Source: Cryptomeria japonica (taxonomy: Eukaryota; Streptophyta; Pinopsida; Cupressales; Cupressaceae). Taken from it: a DNA stretch of 64,000 nt. Location: NCBI RefSeq assembly GCF_030272615.1, contig NC_081412.1, forward strand, positions 21,427,932 through 21,491,931, given 5' to 3'. This document shows, piece after piece, positions 34,881 to 46,990 of this stretch. Below the pieces are notes generated by a model, which searched no databases, was not told the DNA's origin, and worked only from the letters and a program-made list of their open reading frames with translations. Every line of letters starts with the position of its first letter. Within the stretch, counting starts at the first letter, position 1. Made by a program: the position numbers and the translations under genes.

Positions 34881-36362
34881 TCCAACAACAAAGGGAGTAA
34901 CTACATAATCATTTAATTGCTAGGGGATTTGAGTCCCATTGTCTCCAAACATCATCTAAACTTCTTTGTACTCACAACATTAGTAAAAGAATCTACAACA
35001 TTCATCGAAGTCTCTACCTTAACCATGTTCACCTTGTCATCCTTGACCATATCTCTAAAAAAATGATACTAAACATCAACGTGCTTGGTCCTGATAGGAA
35101 AAGTCAACTTCTGAGCTAGGCAGATCGTACTCTAAGTGTCACAAGACCTTATTTTATTCTAATATCTAAACACAGTCTTTTAAGCTAAGTGGCTTATTTA
35201 TAGACATGAGTAGTTGTCATATACTCGACTTCAATAGTGGACAAAGAAACTACAACCTATTACTTACTCATCCAATTGATTTCACCGCTAAATAAAGTAA
35301 ACATACACTGGTGAATCTTCTACTATCAACATCACTATCATAGTCTAAATCCACATAACCATGAATATCAATGAAATATTGTCTCCTATCAAATTACCAT
35401 GATAGCACATACTCAAGGGTACTTTTCAAATATCTAAATATTATTTTAACTGCATCCTAATGAGCACTACCTAGATTAGACATAAATCTGGAAATAACTC
35501 CCACTGATTGGGCAATGTATGGTCTAGCATAGACCATAACATACATTAAATCTCCTAGTGCACTTTGTTAAGGTGTTCTTCTCATGTCTTCCATCTCAAA
35601 TGGGGATGTGGGACAATCTAAAGTGGATAACTTCGTTCCAACTATAAAAGGAACACATAATGGTCTACAATCCTACATGTCAAACCTCTATAAAATTAAA
35701 TTTGCATAATTACTTTGTCCTAGTCATACCTTTCTATTCACTCTATCTCTTCTAATTTGTATCCCAAAAATGCATTTAGTTGCACCAATATCTTTCATTT
35801 CAAATTTAGTAGCAAGTTGAGACTTTAAAACTGAAATCATACCTTTCCCTTTACTAATGATAACATAACATCAACATATAAATCAACGTATAGGAAATTA
35901 TCACCATCATATTTATAATAAACACAATGATCTAATTTAGAATGTTTAAATCCCAAAATAAACACATATGTATCAAATTTTCGATACCACATCCTAGGAC
36001 TCTGTTTGAGGTCATACAAAGATTTCTTCGATTTACAAACCATATTACTTTTACCTTTTACCACATAGTGCTTTGGATATGTCATATAAATATCCTCCTC
36101 CAAATCAACACAAAGGAAATAATTTTTCACATCCATTTTCTCAGCCTCTAAATCATAAGTAGCAACAATAGAAAGCAAAAATCTAATGGATGTCATTTTT
36201 GCAATGGGATAAAATATCTCACCATAATAAACACCCTCAAATTGAGAGTAGCCTTTTGCAACCAACCTTACTTTATATTTCTCAATACCTCCATTTAAAC
36301 TAATCTTCTTCTTAAACACCCATTTGCAACCAAAAGGTTTCCCTCCTTTAGGAAATGGTACA
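34881..36362 (-). pseudogene. Copia RT and RNase H
   Basis: From 36360 downwards: GKPFGCKWVFKKKI, the classic start of copia RT, then YKVRLVAKGYSQFEGVYYGE, FYPIAKMTSIRFLLSIVATY, KSLYDLKQSPRMWYRKFD and DNFLYVDLYVDVMLSLVKGK (open frame 36319-35837). The catalytic box reads YVDV instead of YVDD, so the enzyme would be inactive. The part below 35836 corresponds to the connection and RNase H in broken frames (for example a translated match to 'LGDLMYVMVYARPYIAQSV' phrases near 35500-35560). Confidence 0.85.
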
Positions 36363-36539
36363 AGATCTCATGTATCATTTTTTTCAAAGATGTCATTTCT
36401 TCATCCATGGCAATTCTTCAAGATTCAATATCATTTATACCTAATGCCTCTTATACAAATCTAGGTTCATCTATGTTAGTATTCAAAGGAAAATACATCT
36501 CCAATAATCAATTGAATATATTTTAGGTGGTTGTTTATG

Positions 36540-37780
36540 TCTAGTGACGAGTCTAAATAATGACACGGTTTTGTCTATATTTTCCATGTTTTTACTAAGC
36601 TTAGCAAAGTTCTAGATACTGTCTAAGTCCTAAAATTTTGTTAAAAGTTGATCCTTTTTGTGTTTATAAAGACTTGATAAAATGGCATGAACCTACCCAC
36701 ATATGTTCCTTTTTTACTAGAAATATGATTAATGATGAAGTAACTGTGCTATGTGATTTATCAACATTAATCTTATTTGTAATTTGATAAATTTTATTAT
36801 GATATGAAGTCGATATACCTTTTTTTTGTACATATTAACAACTTGATGCAAGAGTTAATGAAGAGCAAGAAAAGGTCAAGGATTTAGGTGTGGCAGTTCA
36901 TGCTAGTTAGTTGGTTGGAAACAAAGTCTCTTAAGATAATCATTGAAGGAGTCAACAGGCAGATATCTGCAGATCATAATATATAATAATGAGACTTCGG
37001 TATTCATGTTTTTAGGATAGTGAATCTAGGAAGGATTGTTATGCTAGATTTACTCTGTTGTTAGAATAATTAGGTTGTCTCCCATTTGAAATATAACTCC
37101 TTTTTCTTATGCTTTAATAAATGGTGTCCTCCTAATGTTCTGGGAGTGGACCTGCTAGTAGTTAGAATTAGTTAGGAGTCCCTTTTCTATAAATAAGTTC
37201 CAACATTCCTTCTCAGGGAGAGGAACAATCAGTGTGTTTTCAAATCAATAAAGATAATATTTAGTTTGCAGCATTCAATTAAGTTTTGTGGAGACTTGCT
37301 AAGGGGAATCACTTAGTACAAACTCCAACCCTTTGGTTATATAGTAGTTATTTTCCAAAAGTATTTAGGTTGTTGTCCTAGCGATTGACTGTTCCTGCAG
37401 CCACTAGAATTTGTCTCATGACTGTTCCTGCAGCCAAGGCAGACAAAGTAGTTTCCTGCATGCTTGTCACAGATTAAATTATTTTCCTAAATTCAAGGTA
37501 GTTTCTGTTAAAGCATTCCAGTTATTCCTTTTTCCTGCACTTTACTTTTAGTAACATTTACTTTTGATGGAATGGTTGTAACATGATCTTTAGTGCATAT
37601 ACCTTGTTGACCCATTTTAAGTATACGCCCTAGGTTGATAAGAAATGAGATTTCATAATGATCACATGACTACTTAGTATGGATGTCAAATCCCTGAATT
37701 ATGACCTTAGAGTTTAGTTATCATAACCATTAAGGAATTTGAACACCTTGCAGATCTCCAAACAAGCTGAGTTGAAGGTT
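36540..37780 (+). mobile_element. Unclassified insertion in the copia element, possibly a solo LTR
   Basis: The copia sequence between RT and integrase is interrupted by about 1.2 kb with no protein match. On the + strand it has a TATA-type tctataaata at 37186-37195 and aataaag at 37249-37255, the distance expected for promoter and poly(A) signal of an LTR. The word gactgttcctgcagcca occurs twice (about 37387 and 37421). I could not fix the ends or find a TSD. Confidence 0.4.
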
Positions 37781-37789
37781 CTTCCTCCT

Positions 37790-39270
37790 CTTCTTGAAGA
37801 TTCATAGCTATATTACCTCTCCACAACTTGTTGTCTATCTACGAGCCTCGATTCAACTTTCTTAGGTGTAAAAGGAAATTGAATCATATCTTTTTGTTTA
37901 GTTTGTTTTGGTTGTAATGTAACAAATAAGGCTTATCTTCTCTAAAAATAACACTTCTATTGTATGTTACCTTATGTACAATAGGATCCCAAAGATTGTA
38001 TCCTTTCACACCATAACTATACCTGATTAAGATACATTTCATAGCCTTTTATTTAATTATGTTCACTTCTCCTTTGGCAAATGTGCATATGCCTCACAAT
38101 CAAAAACTCTAAGATGTTTCAATGAAGGCTTATGACCTGACCACCTTCATAGGCATTTTATCAATCAAAGTTGATATAGGAAACCTATTAATTAGGTAGC
38201 AAGTAGTGGCAACAAATCCATCCCAAAACTTCAGTTCTACACTAGCACCACTCAACATAATCAGAGCCTTTTCTCCATCAATGTCCTATTCATTCTTTTT
38301 ACAACTTTGTTTTGTTGTGGAGAATACAAAATTCCTTATGTCTATGACTACCACAATATTTACATAATCTATCAAAACCATTATCACTTTTCAAACATTT
38401 TACTTTCTTTCCAATCTGCAACTCTAACCATTTCATTAAATTCTCTAAATCGACTAAAAACTATAGATTTACTCCTTAGAAAATATACTTATTTCCTTCT
38501 ACTATAATTATCAATAAATGAAACGTAATACGTGGATTTCATAATAAAAGGAACATTTATAGGACCAAACACATTGAAATGGATAAGATCTAACACACCC
38601 CAAAATCTATGAGAACTTGAGTAAAAATTAAATGCGATTTTATTTTTTATAAATGTAATGCTCACAAAAATCAAAATCAAGATTATAATCATTCAAACCT
38701 TCAACAAGGTTTTTATTTTTCAAGGTACTTAGACCCTTTTCTCCAAAGTGACAAAGTCTCCGATGCAATAACATAGTCTTATATATAGGTAACTATGATT
38801 CAAAAGAATGAACACCCTAACATACCTAAAATCCATTACCATATGTTGAAGTTGAAACCCTCATCTCTTCCAACGAAGTATTCACATATTTACTTTCCAC
38901 ATAAGTATTATTACACTCAATAGTGTTTGCATCTAGCTTATATAATGTACCAAATTTGACACCTCTAGGAATCACCATAGAACCTCTGACCTTTTTGCAT
39001 AGTGCATCATAAAAGACTACTTACACACTCTCATCTATTAGTTTTCTCATAAAATACAAATTTCATGCTAGTATAGGGATATGCAAATCACCATAAATTT
39101 TTTTATTCTACCATCATGAAACTTAATTCTAACTTTACCACAACAAACAATATGTAAATGAGAATCATCACCTAATTACACCTTGTCTCCATCAATTTTT
39201 TTATATTTAGAAAACTAATATTTATTAGAGGTCATATGAAAACATGCAACTAAGACAATTAATCATGTAT
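37790..39270 (-). pseudogene. Copia integrase, degenerate
   Basis: The best frame (38692-38489) reads GVLDLIHFNVFGPINVPFIM and YYVSFIDNYSRRK, the region of the first catalytic Asp of copia integrase (normally H-x-D-V-F-G-P and F-I-D-D-Y-S-R). Here the first Asp is replaced by Asn. Further broken parts extend from about 39250 to 37870. Nonfunctional. Confidence 0.75.
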
Positions 39271-40226
39271 CATTATCTACATGAATGACCAAGGTTGCAA
39301 TGAACATGTCACTATATTCCTTTTGGGACTCAAAATCATAATCAAATTTCTTCTTTTTCTTATTCTTTTCTTCTTTGCATTCCTTATAGAAGTGTCCAAA
39401 CTTACCGCAATTCCAACAAATAACTTTGGACTTTCCAAGAGATTTGGATCTCCCCTTGGACTCAAAGATTTATTACACTTCTCATTCTTCCTGCCTTTTT
39501 TCTTAGGTATTCCATGAACACTTAGGGCCTCCTTATAATTCATGGATATCTTTCTCCTCATCTCTTATGAAATAAAAGAACTCACAACATATTCATTCTT
39601 CAAAATAACAAAAGTATTATCGATAGCCATATCAAAATAATCCCACGAATCAAGCAAAGAACAAAGCAATATCTAACATTTCTCCTCGTCATCCATCTTA
39701 AAACCAAAAGATGTCAATTAAGCCAACATCATATTGAATTTTTCCAAGTGGTTTGTAATTTATTTACCCCCTTCCATTCTTGAGGATGAAATTTTTTCCT
39801 CAAAAAAATCTTATTCACTAAATATTTGCCTTGATACATCTCAGTAAGTTTCTTTCGTAGCTTCTTTGCAAATGACTCCCCATGGACATTGATTAAATAG
39901 GGTTTTCCAAGTACAATATGATTAGACCCCTGGCTTCATGGTCCATAACATCGTATTGTGTATCCACAATAGGATCTATAGGTCTAAAGACATTACCATC
40001 AATAACATCTCACAATTCTTGATCTATTAATAGATCCTTCATCTTCAACTTCCACATCTCAAAAAAATTTGGACCAAAAAAATTATCCAACTCTATTCTC
40101 CCTAATGAACTGGTCATCTGAATTTTTTTACAAAAAATCACAAATATTTTCTGTGCAAGCTCCTACTCAAATCTAGATTAGTTCAAAAAATCCAACAACC
40201 CACAACTTAAACCAAATGTGATCAAA
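39271..40226 (-). pseudogene. Copia gag with CCHC zinc knuckle
   Basis: On the - strand around 39420-39376 the frame ICWNCGKFGHFYKECKEE gives C-x2-C-x4-H-x4-C, the nucleic-acid-binding knuckle of gag. Upstream sequence up to 40226 fits the capsid part in broken frames (UBN2-like region near 39700-39900). Low coding integrity. Confidence 0.75.
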
Positions 40227-40237
40227 CTATGATACCA
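40227..40237 (-). other. Primer-binding site of the copia element (initiator tRNA-Met type)
   Basis: TGGTATCATAG on the - strand, one base from the standard TGGTATCAGAG, two bases after the 5' LTR end. Confidence 0.85.
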
Positions 40238-40239
40238 CT

Positions 40240-41132
40240 TGAAAGGAAGTTAAGGTAGTGAAACAACTCTCTACACTAACCTTGAAAGGAGGGTTATGCA
40301 AAACTTTTTAAATATTTACAACAGTTTCAAAAGCTTAACAAAAATAAACATAAATAGCATGCATACCACAACATAATGATTTATGTGGGGAAAACCCTCT
40401 AAGGAGAAAAACCCCACACTCCAAAAGCCATCAAATATATTATTCAAAAATCAACAATAGAATATAATATACTTGTAGAGCAATATTCTCACGAGTATCA
40501 ACATCTAGAGAATCAGAGGTAACTCAATAGCTATAAGAATCTTACACAAAATTTTCATCTTATGCACCTAATATATAGGAAATACAATACATCAACTAAA
40601 ACATTACAAAGGCAAGAGCTAAAACCATCCAAAAAGTGGTGGTCCAACTTATCTTCAATCAAAGATGCCCTATTACGTGTCAAAACACACACAAACATGT
40701 GTAACTCCATTTTACAGCTCATTTATGTGTCCAACACGTTTTTATTTTTCCCATTTCAGGAGACCCAACTTCTGGAGGCCATAACTTTTGATTTGAGTGT
40801 TCAATTGACGAACCATTTAAAGCATCAAAAAGATAGCAAAGTTCTCTATCAAGCTATAATTCACTATGCTGATTAGGACTGCTTTTAGGCACTTCTAGAT
40901 CCTCTAAGGCCTTCAAGATTGACTTTGGAATTTTTAAATAGAACTTTCAAAAATGGAAAATTTAATATTTTTGAATCTAGACACTATCTTGCAATGAAAA
41001 TTTAATGGTGCATGTTTATTTAGCCAATATGTAGCTTTGGGGAAAATTTTGGACCAATATGTGCTCCAATGTAAACTTACTATAAATAGCAACCTTATGT
41101 CAATGCAAGGTTGAGACACCATTTTCCTAACA
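40240..41132 (-). repeat. 5' LTR of the copia element
   Basis: 893 bp, from TGTTAGGAAAATGGTGTCTC (41132) to ...CTTCCTTTCA (40240) on the - strand. The PBS follows directly. The R/U5 end has the typical 'gtggggtttttctccttaga' phrase of plant copia LTRs. Confidence 0.88.
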
Positions 41133-42950
41133 AAACTATGTGGTAATACCCTTAAAAATTTCAGGGAATTTATGTTTATTTAAGAGGTTTTAATCATTTT
41201 TCCTAGCCTAAAATTGTAGTCCCCTAATGGTTCTATTATTTTTTGTTCTAATATGTTATTCACTTGTTGGGCTTGTTGCCTACTTTTTAAAATTATATTA
41301 ACACTCTTTTACGATCATTCATAAACTAGCCCCTTTTATCCTAGTTACAACTTGTTCCAAGTTACCACACATGTGTATTGATTTTTTAAAGTTATCCAGG
41401 AGTGAGCTCACGTGGTGGTCCACATCTTTCATCAAGTCAACATTACATGTCATCTTCTAGTTCTATCTATTTTCAATATCTTATCACATGTTTATTAGTT
41501 CCTGCCTGCAGGAAACTATAACGGAGGCATAGAAATTAAACTGTGATTAATGTTTTCTATTCCAGCCAATCAAGTTGCCAGAAACTTTTGTATAGTCTTA
41601 TTTTTGCTATGTCTTATCAAGAAGTTGCTCATTTCTTAGTAGAAATTTTGTTGCATGGTATTTTGGTTGCTTTTAATTGGCGTTGCAGAGGGTTGACAGA
41701 CATATTTCCATATACCAAGACTAGAGAACGCATGAATGTTGAGGATGAGTAGAGATAATTTGGAGTTTCATGAGGCTACAACAGCGTAAGTTTCCAAATA
41801 TACTGTCAGACTGCTGTGCGATTTTTCATATTTTCGATTTTAATCCTACATTAATGGTAGTCCAAGAGGACACACTTCTTTGAGACATTTGGGTGCAAAT
41901 GTCCACGTGTCTTGTTTGTACTTCCACATTTTGCATGCATTCTACAGAGTAGGTTTATTGCAAAATACGTTTACTACATCCAGAATAAACACTCAATGTT
42001 ATGCTCTACAAGGGAGTGGAGATCATCACGAAGAGCATAGAAAGAAAGGTTCCCTATTATTTTTCTATTTTTCTGTGAGTATGGGATGGAGAATAGTCGA
42101 GAACATGCTTCTTTTTCTATTTTTCTATTTTTCTGTGAGCATGGGACGGGCATCTGGGCAAACAATCCATATCCGTTGTCTATGCTTCCAAATTTTGTAT
42201 GCATTCTGCAGGGCAATACATTATCTAGGTAAATATTACTTCTACTTGGTTCTATTTGAGGAAGTTGGCTATTTTCTGCATATGGGTAAGGCTTGAGATC
42301 ATTTAATGTTTTCCATTGGCATAAAATTTATTTCCTTTTTTGTCTCTGGAAATGTAGTGCTCTAAACTAGTTTGGCTTTGAAGAGATATTGGCTATTCCA
42401 AAACCTGGTTGCATGATGTATTGAGGTGGAGACAACAGGTTATGGCACAAATTATGCTCAATGCGAACCAAGATTCTAGCATGTTTTCTGAAAGGCCTTC
42501 CACATCACACGGTTTCTTTGTAAGGGCTTATAACCCATAGTTATATCCAACATTCATAGCATGAATATTTTAGCAGCATGAATATTGGGCCCCAGTTCCC
42601 TATCTATCGTGTGTTGGTCGTGTTACTCATGCTATGAAGCTTGTTGTTGGATTACATTAGAACCCTTACCTAGCTAATCTTGAGTAGAGCTTAGTATTGG
42701 GTGGTATAGACAATCAGCTCGTTTGAGCTTTAAAGCTAGATGATGCCCTAAGGAAACACTTGTAATATTGACACCAAATCACCATATTGGTCATTTGATA
42801 TTTAATACGCTACTAAGATAAATTCTATCCTCCGAATAGACAATTGTATCTTTCATGCTATCCCGAACATCACCTATGAGCAATGATCTAGCCATGGGCT
42901 TAGAACTATTTATTCTAGTCATGAAAGCTATAACACTTCTCTAGATTGTT
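41133..42950. other. Non-LTR sequence, no gene recognised
   Basis: Moderately AT-rich, with single- or low-copy character. It contains an imperfect tandem duplication of about 265 bp (about 41899-41960 against 42166-42212 for the best-matched ends; ctatttttctatttttctgtgag at 42061 and 42118). Frames at 41543-41752 and 41880-42296 have no recognisable domain. It may be intronic or intergenic host DNA. Confidence 0.4.
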
Positions 42951-43720
42951 TTACACCTTAAATTGAAAGCACACAATCTTCCATTTTACTCTAGCATTTT
43001 CATGTTCCCATGACAAGTATTTAACATAAATTTCTTGGACTGTATCATTTATAGATTCATTTTCACCCTCACCTACTTCGGTAACGAATTCAGGGTCCAA
43101 AGCTCTATTGGAGGAATTAAGAGAACCTTGTTCTTGAGATATGAATTCCACTTTTTGGCATTCATCCATAGAATCGAAGTGATTAATATCTTTCTTCAAA
43201 TCCAAATAATTTTGACAAATTACATCATCAAACTTAGCTGATACAATTTTCGAATGACAATTTGATTTTGTATGTTGTCCAAAATAATCCTCTCCTGTCC
43301 ACATCACCGTCTTCAAATTTTGACAGTTCAGTGGGAATGACACTAGCTAGTAAATTCATCCCACACTCATCAATGCTAACCAATGTCGCTTTAGAAAGGT
43401 CTGAGCTATCTTCAACACTATTCTACAATACCAGTGGATTCATGCAAATTTAATTTTTTGGTTTTAACAACCTTTTCTTTTTGCTCTTCTTTTTCACCTA
43501 GTCTGGATGATAAATTTTGAGACGATTTAGTCATTTTAAAAGATTCTTTACCATCCTTATTGTTGCAGCTGCTATCCTCAATGTTATTGACACTCAAGGG
43601 TCTGGTTCTATTGCCCTGCAAGGACCCATTATTAGCCTCTGAAGCGTGATTGCTAAGATGAAAATGTCTTCCATTCTTATCAAGAGGAGAGCATTGATTC
43701 ACTGGACTTATTTTATCTGC
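42951..43720 (-). pseudogene. Possible host gene fragment, BAH/TFIIS (SUO-like) protein
   Basis: On the - strand the frames 43702-43418 and, after shifts, 43440-43250 and 43343-42951 give hydrophilic Ser/Lys/Glu-rich protein with ordinary codon composition. The segment SIDECGMNLLASVIPTELSKFED (about 43380-43310; longer than quoted motifs, key part MNLLASV..TELSK) resembles the 'GMNLLASVA..E.SKS' motif of plant BAH-TFIIS proteins of the SUO type. Two frameshifts separate the parts, so it is a pseudogene or includes introns that I cannot define. The rest of the protein is not in the window. Low confidence in the family name. Confidence 0.3.
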
Positions 43721-44160
43721 ATTTCATCCATGATTTAAACTTTGTACAAGATTGCACAATAAGTTACAAAGTCTTACTATCAACCTCTATATATGAGCTA
43801 CATACGTGTATGCACTTGGAAAGGCATGCAACTGGTGTCGTGCATGTACCTTATGTGGAAGCAAATAAATTTAACAAATGCCTCTTTCAATATTTAGTTC
43901 CTAAGTTTTATGGTGCAGATTTTTATGTACAGGTGCTCAAAACTCCTGCCTGAGTATTCATATCTCCGGGACATATCTGCTCCATGGTCGAGCAAAATGG
44001 ATCAAAACTTTTTCTTACATAGGCTTATTTTGCAGAAAAGGGAACACTTAGAGTTTGTGATTTTGGAAAATACTATGAGGAGCTTTTTAAGGAGGCATTT
44101 CAGATTTATGTTGTTTTAGAAGCGTTCTAGAGGAGGCATCTAAATTTTTGTTGTAGAAAG
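43721..44160. other. Unassigned sequence left of a solo LTR
   Basis: No recognised gene. A 69-codon + strand frame (43910-44119) has no domain match that I know. The last five bases, gaaag, form the left flank of the solo LTR. Confidence 0.4.
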
Positions 44161-45604
44161 TGTATGCGGGAAAAGCGGGTCGATAGAACTCAATATGTGA
44201 AAAACGGAGCTCTATGGAGCCTTGCTCACACACTCACATGACTTCTTGGTGCAAGCTATGGAGTAATGAAGTATCACTCAGCTTCCCAAGGTTGGTCCCA
44301 TGGTTCTCTATCTTACACGGTCCCTCAAACCAATGTTTTTGCTCTCAGATCACTGAGCAAAATGGTTTAGGGATGGCAAATGCAAGAACGAGGGATGCTT
44401 TTGATAGATTTTAGAATGAAATGCATCCTAAGCTATGCATGATCTTAAAATGCAATAAACTAGATTATAAGATGACAAGGTTAGTATAAATACTCTCCTA
44501 ACATACTATATTAGTCTATGATTGAGCTAAATGATAAAGAAAGTATTCTAAACATGCACATTTAGACTATTTCTTATTGAAAAGAGAGGCTAAAATGATG
44601 AGCATAAAAATGGTATGAAAGCTTGAATGTATTTGAGCATAAGTATGATACTACAAACTTGGATTGATCTCCCAAAATGGAGGAATGAGAGCTCTATTTA
44701 TAGCAAAAATAGGGCAATGGATGGCCAGGATTGAAAGAGTTGATCAAGGGTTGAGTTTGAAAGTTGGGAATCCATGTTTGCAATTTGTACCAATGAAATG
44801 ATGACAAGTGTCAACATAGGGTTGGTTTGAGAGAAGGGGTTGGAGACATTAAATGACTGAGAAGACTCCATGGTTATCTAGAGGGTAAGGGTTAAGCTTA
44901 AGTTAGGCTTACCCCTTGGATTAAGAGTTAATCCAAGGATAAACTCTTGTGCAAATGACTAAGAGATAATCATGGTCAAAGCATTAAAGGCTTGATGAGA
45001 CCCTTGGGTTGGATGAAGGTTAAGTTAGGCAAAAAGTCTCTAACCATGTAAGAGGGTTGAATTAACCATTAATGGTTTGGGAGACTTTGGAAAATTAAGT
45101 GGTTGAAGACTTGAAGCCTTTAATGGTTATCAAAGACTTTAAGGTTTTGAGAAGTGACCTCCCCTTGCTTAGGGATGTGACAAAGTTTAGAAGATGGGTT
45201 AGGCTAATTAGAAGCGATTAGAAGAGTCTAGAAGAAATTAGGAAGGGGTTTAGGAAGGCAAGTGGGAGATGTAGGAAAATGCAAGTGGATGGAGGGATAA
45301 TAGGATTTAATTGAAATAAAGTTAATTTAATTCAATTTGGTTTCAATTTGGGGAGATTAAATAAATTAGATTTATTCAATTTAGGATAACTATTTAATTA
45401 AATTTGAATTTAATTAAAAGTGGATAGGGGGGGATTTAATTGAATAAAATGATTTATTCATTAAATGGGTATAGTGAATTTAATTGAGTAATTTACTTAA
45501 TTAAATAGAGGAATGCGGGTAATTTAATTAAATTGGATTTAATTAAATAGAGAAATGAACATAAAATATTCATTTAGGAATATGGTCATTTTTATACGTC
45601 TACA
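44161..45604 (-). mobile_element. Solo LTR related to the element B LTR, imperfect TSD
   Basis: On the - strand it starts TGTAGACGTATAAAAATGAC (45604) and ends ...TTTTCCCGCATACA (44161), 1444 bp, close to the 1435 bp of the B LTR. U3 shares the TTAATTAAAT-rich text, and a TATA-type ctataaatagagct is near 44705-44692. Flanks are gaaag (44156-44160) and aaaag (45605-45609), a 5-bp TSD with one mismatch. No internal sequence is attached. Confidence 0.7.
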
Positions 45605-45928
45605 AAAAGTTTTCAAGCTTTGCAAGATTTCCAAGGAGAAAAGTAGTAAATTTTATTTCTTTGAGCATTTTGTATAATAATGGAAGGAGATTTTATTTCT
45701 TCGAGCATTTGTGTTTTGAGTTTATTTATTTTTACATTGTATGTCCCTTACGCAGAAAGACAAAGGCAACAACTCGTTTGAACACTTTACGTGCTTGTAG
45801 ACTCCACCATACATCCTGGTAACAACCATATTCTTCCTACTCCTAGAAAGTGGGACCAACTCATTTAGACGTTTACATAAAAACATTGAAAGAAACAACT
45901 AATGATTACTTGCTAATTTCTTTTGTAG
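45605..45928 (+). other. Possible intron sequence upstream of the TOPLESS-like exon
   Basis: AT-rich, without a reading frame. It ends in ttcttttgtag, a good plant splice acceptor with pyrimidine tract. Confidence 0.35.
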
Positions 45929-46093
45929 TGGGAACCTCAGGATTCAATGGCTGCACCAATTTCAAGTGCTTGATATTCATGTGATAGCCAACTAGTCTAT
46001 GCCAGTTTCTATGATGGTGCAATTGGTGTTTTTGATGCATATATCCTTAGGCCCTTTTACTGTGTCCCTGCTTCCGCATTTACTAGAGTGGCT
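45929..46093 (+). pseudogene. TOPLESS-related (TPL/TPR) WD40 exon fragment
   Basis: Directly after a ttttgtag acceptor the frame reads W-E-P-Q-D, then APISSA-stop-YSCDSQLVYASFYDG, then AIGVFDAYILRPFYCVPASA. The pattern W-x-P ... API-x-x-A-x-x-SCDSQL-x-YASF-x-D-x-x-x-x-VF-x-A ... LR is that of the C-terminal WD40 part of TOPLESS-family corepressors. There is one in-frame TGA (CGA-type or TAT/TTT position in relatives), and the normally conserved LRLRC segment is changed, so the exon is decayed. I find no other TPL exon in the window. An isolated pseudo-exon, possibly from a captured or duplicated gene. Confidence 0.55.
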
Positions 46094-46990
46094 GGTAGCA
46101 TACCATTCTTATCTTGTTAGGACCTATATATTTAAAAGGAATGGATTAAGAAATTGTAGAATATTTCAAGCTCTTGCAGGAAAGTCATTTATAGTTATCT
46201 TAAGTGCACGCATTTGTATTTGAGTTAGTCAATTCCAAGCATGTGAATATATATATATATATGCTCTAATGAGTAAGAACATTATCCCTCCCAGAAATCT
46301 GCTATTTCAAGCATAATTTGCTTACATAGAAGCTGGACTCTGGTCCCTGATTTGCAAAACTACCCTGTTGGCATTTTGGCAGGAACTTCGCTGCAGTGCA
46401 ACTCTTGTTAGTGTTGTCTTATATGTCTTTACAATATTATGATATGGTTGAGTCTTTTGCCATTTTATCTTTGGTCTATGTTCTTCCCTTGGTTTTGTGT
46501 AAGGTTTAGCTTATTGCTAGTTCTAAAAATTTAAAAGATCTTGAGTCGTGATATTTTGAAATCATGACAATTGTATCCATGTTAGCTTAAAGTATCTAGT
46601 TTTGCACTAATCACTTACCTCTTTCTCTACCACAATCACATACCTATAGCAAAAATAAGTTGTGAAAACCTAATATGTTGACACTTGTCATAGTAACGTG
46701 CACATCATAATCTTTCTTTTATCACAGGTGCCTAATGGATGTGTTATCCCCATTTTCAGCTATGGCACAAGCATGGGATAATCCATACAATTTTTTGTCC
46801 AAATTTGTAGCCCATGTGCTCTAAGCACATAAATTGGGGTAAATTTTCACTCCTCTTGCCTGCATTTTGATCCTTGTGAAAACATCTCGATTTGAGTATA
46901 AGTCATCAATTCATAAATTGGCAAAGTTTTTATTTTTCAAGTGCATTTTTGGATTTTAACTCTAATTTTGCACTTGTTTATGTGTCTATG
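46094..46990. other. Unassigned sequence with a (TA)n run
   Basis: No gene recognised. A short TA microsatellite lies at about 46246-46262. The 46720-46850 part has unremarkable AT-rich sequence. Confidence 0.4.

Larger units (their letters stand above)
34182..41132 (-). mobile_element. Ty1/copia retrotransposon, degenerate and rearranged
   Basis: Order on the - strand: 5' LTR (41132-40240), PBS, gag with zinc knuckle, integrase, RT, RNase H. This gag-IN-RT order is typical of Ty1/copia. All domains carry frameshifts and stops. The left (3') end is rearranged: a + strand LTR (34208-34880) stands where the 3' part and PPT should be, and the true 3' LTR remains only as 33911-34181. It truncates element A at 33910. 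Another insertion occupies about 36540-37780. Confidence 0.8.
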
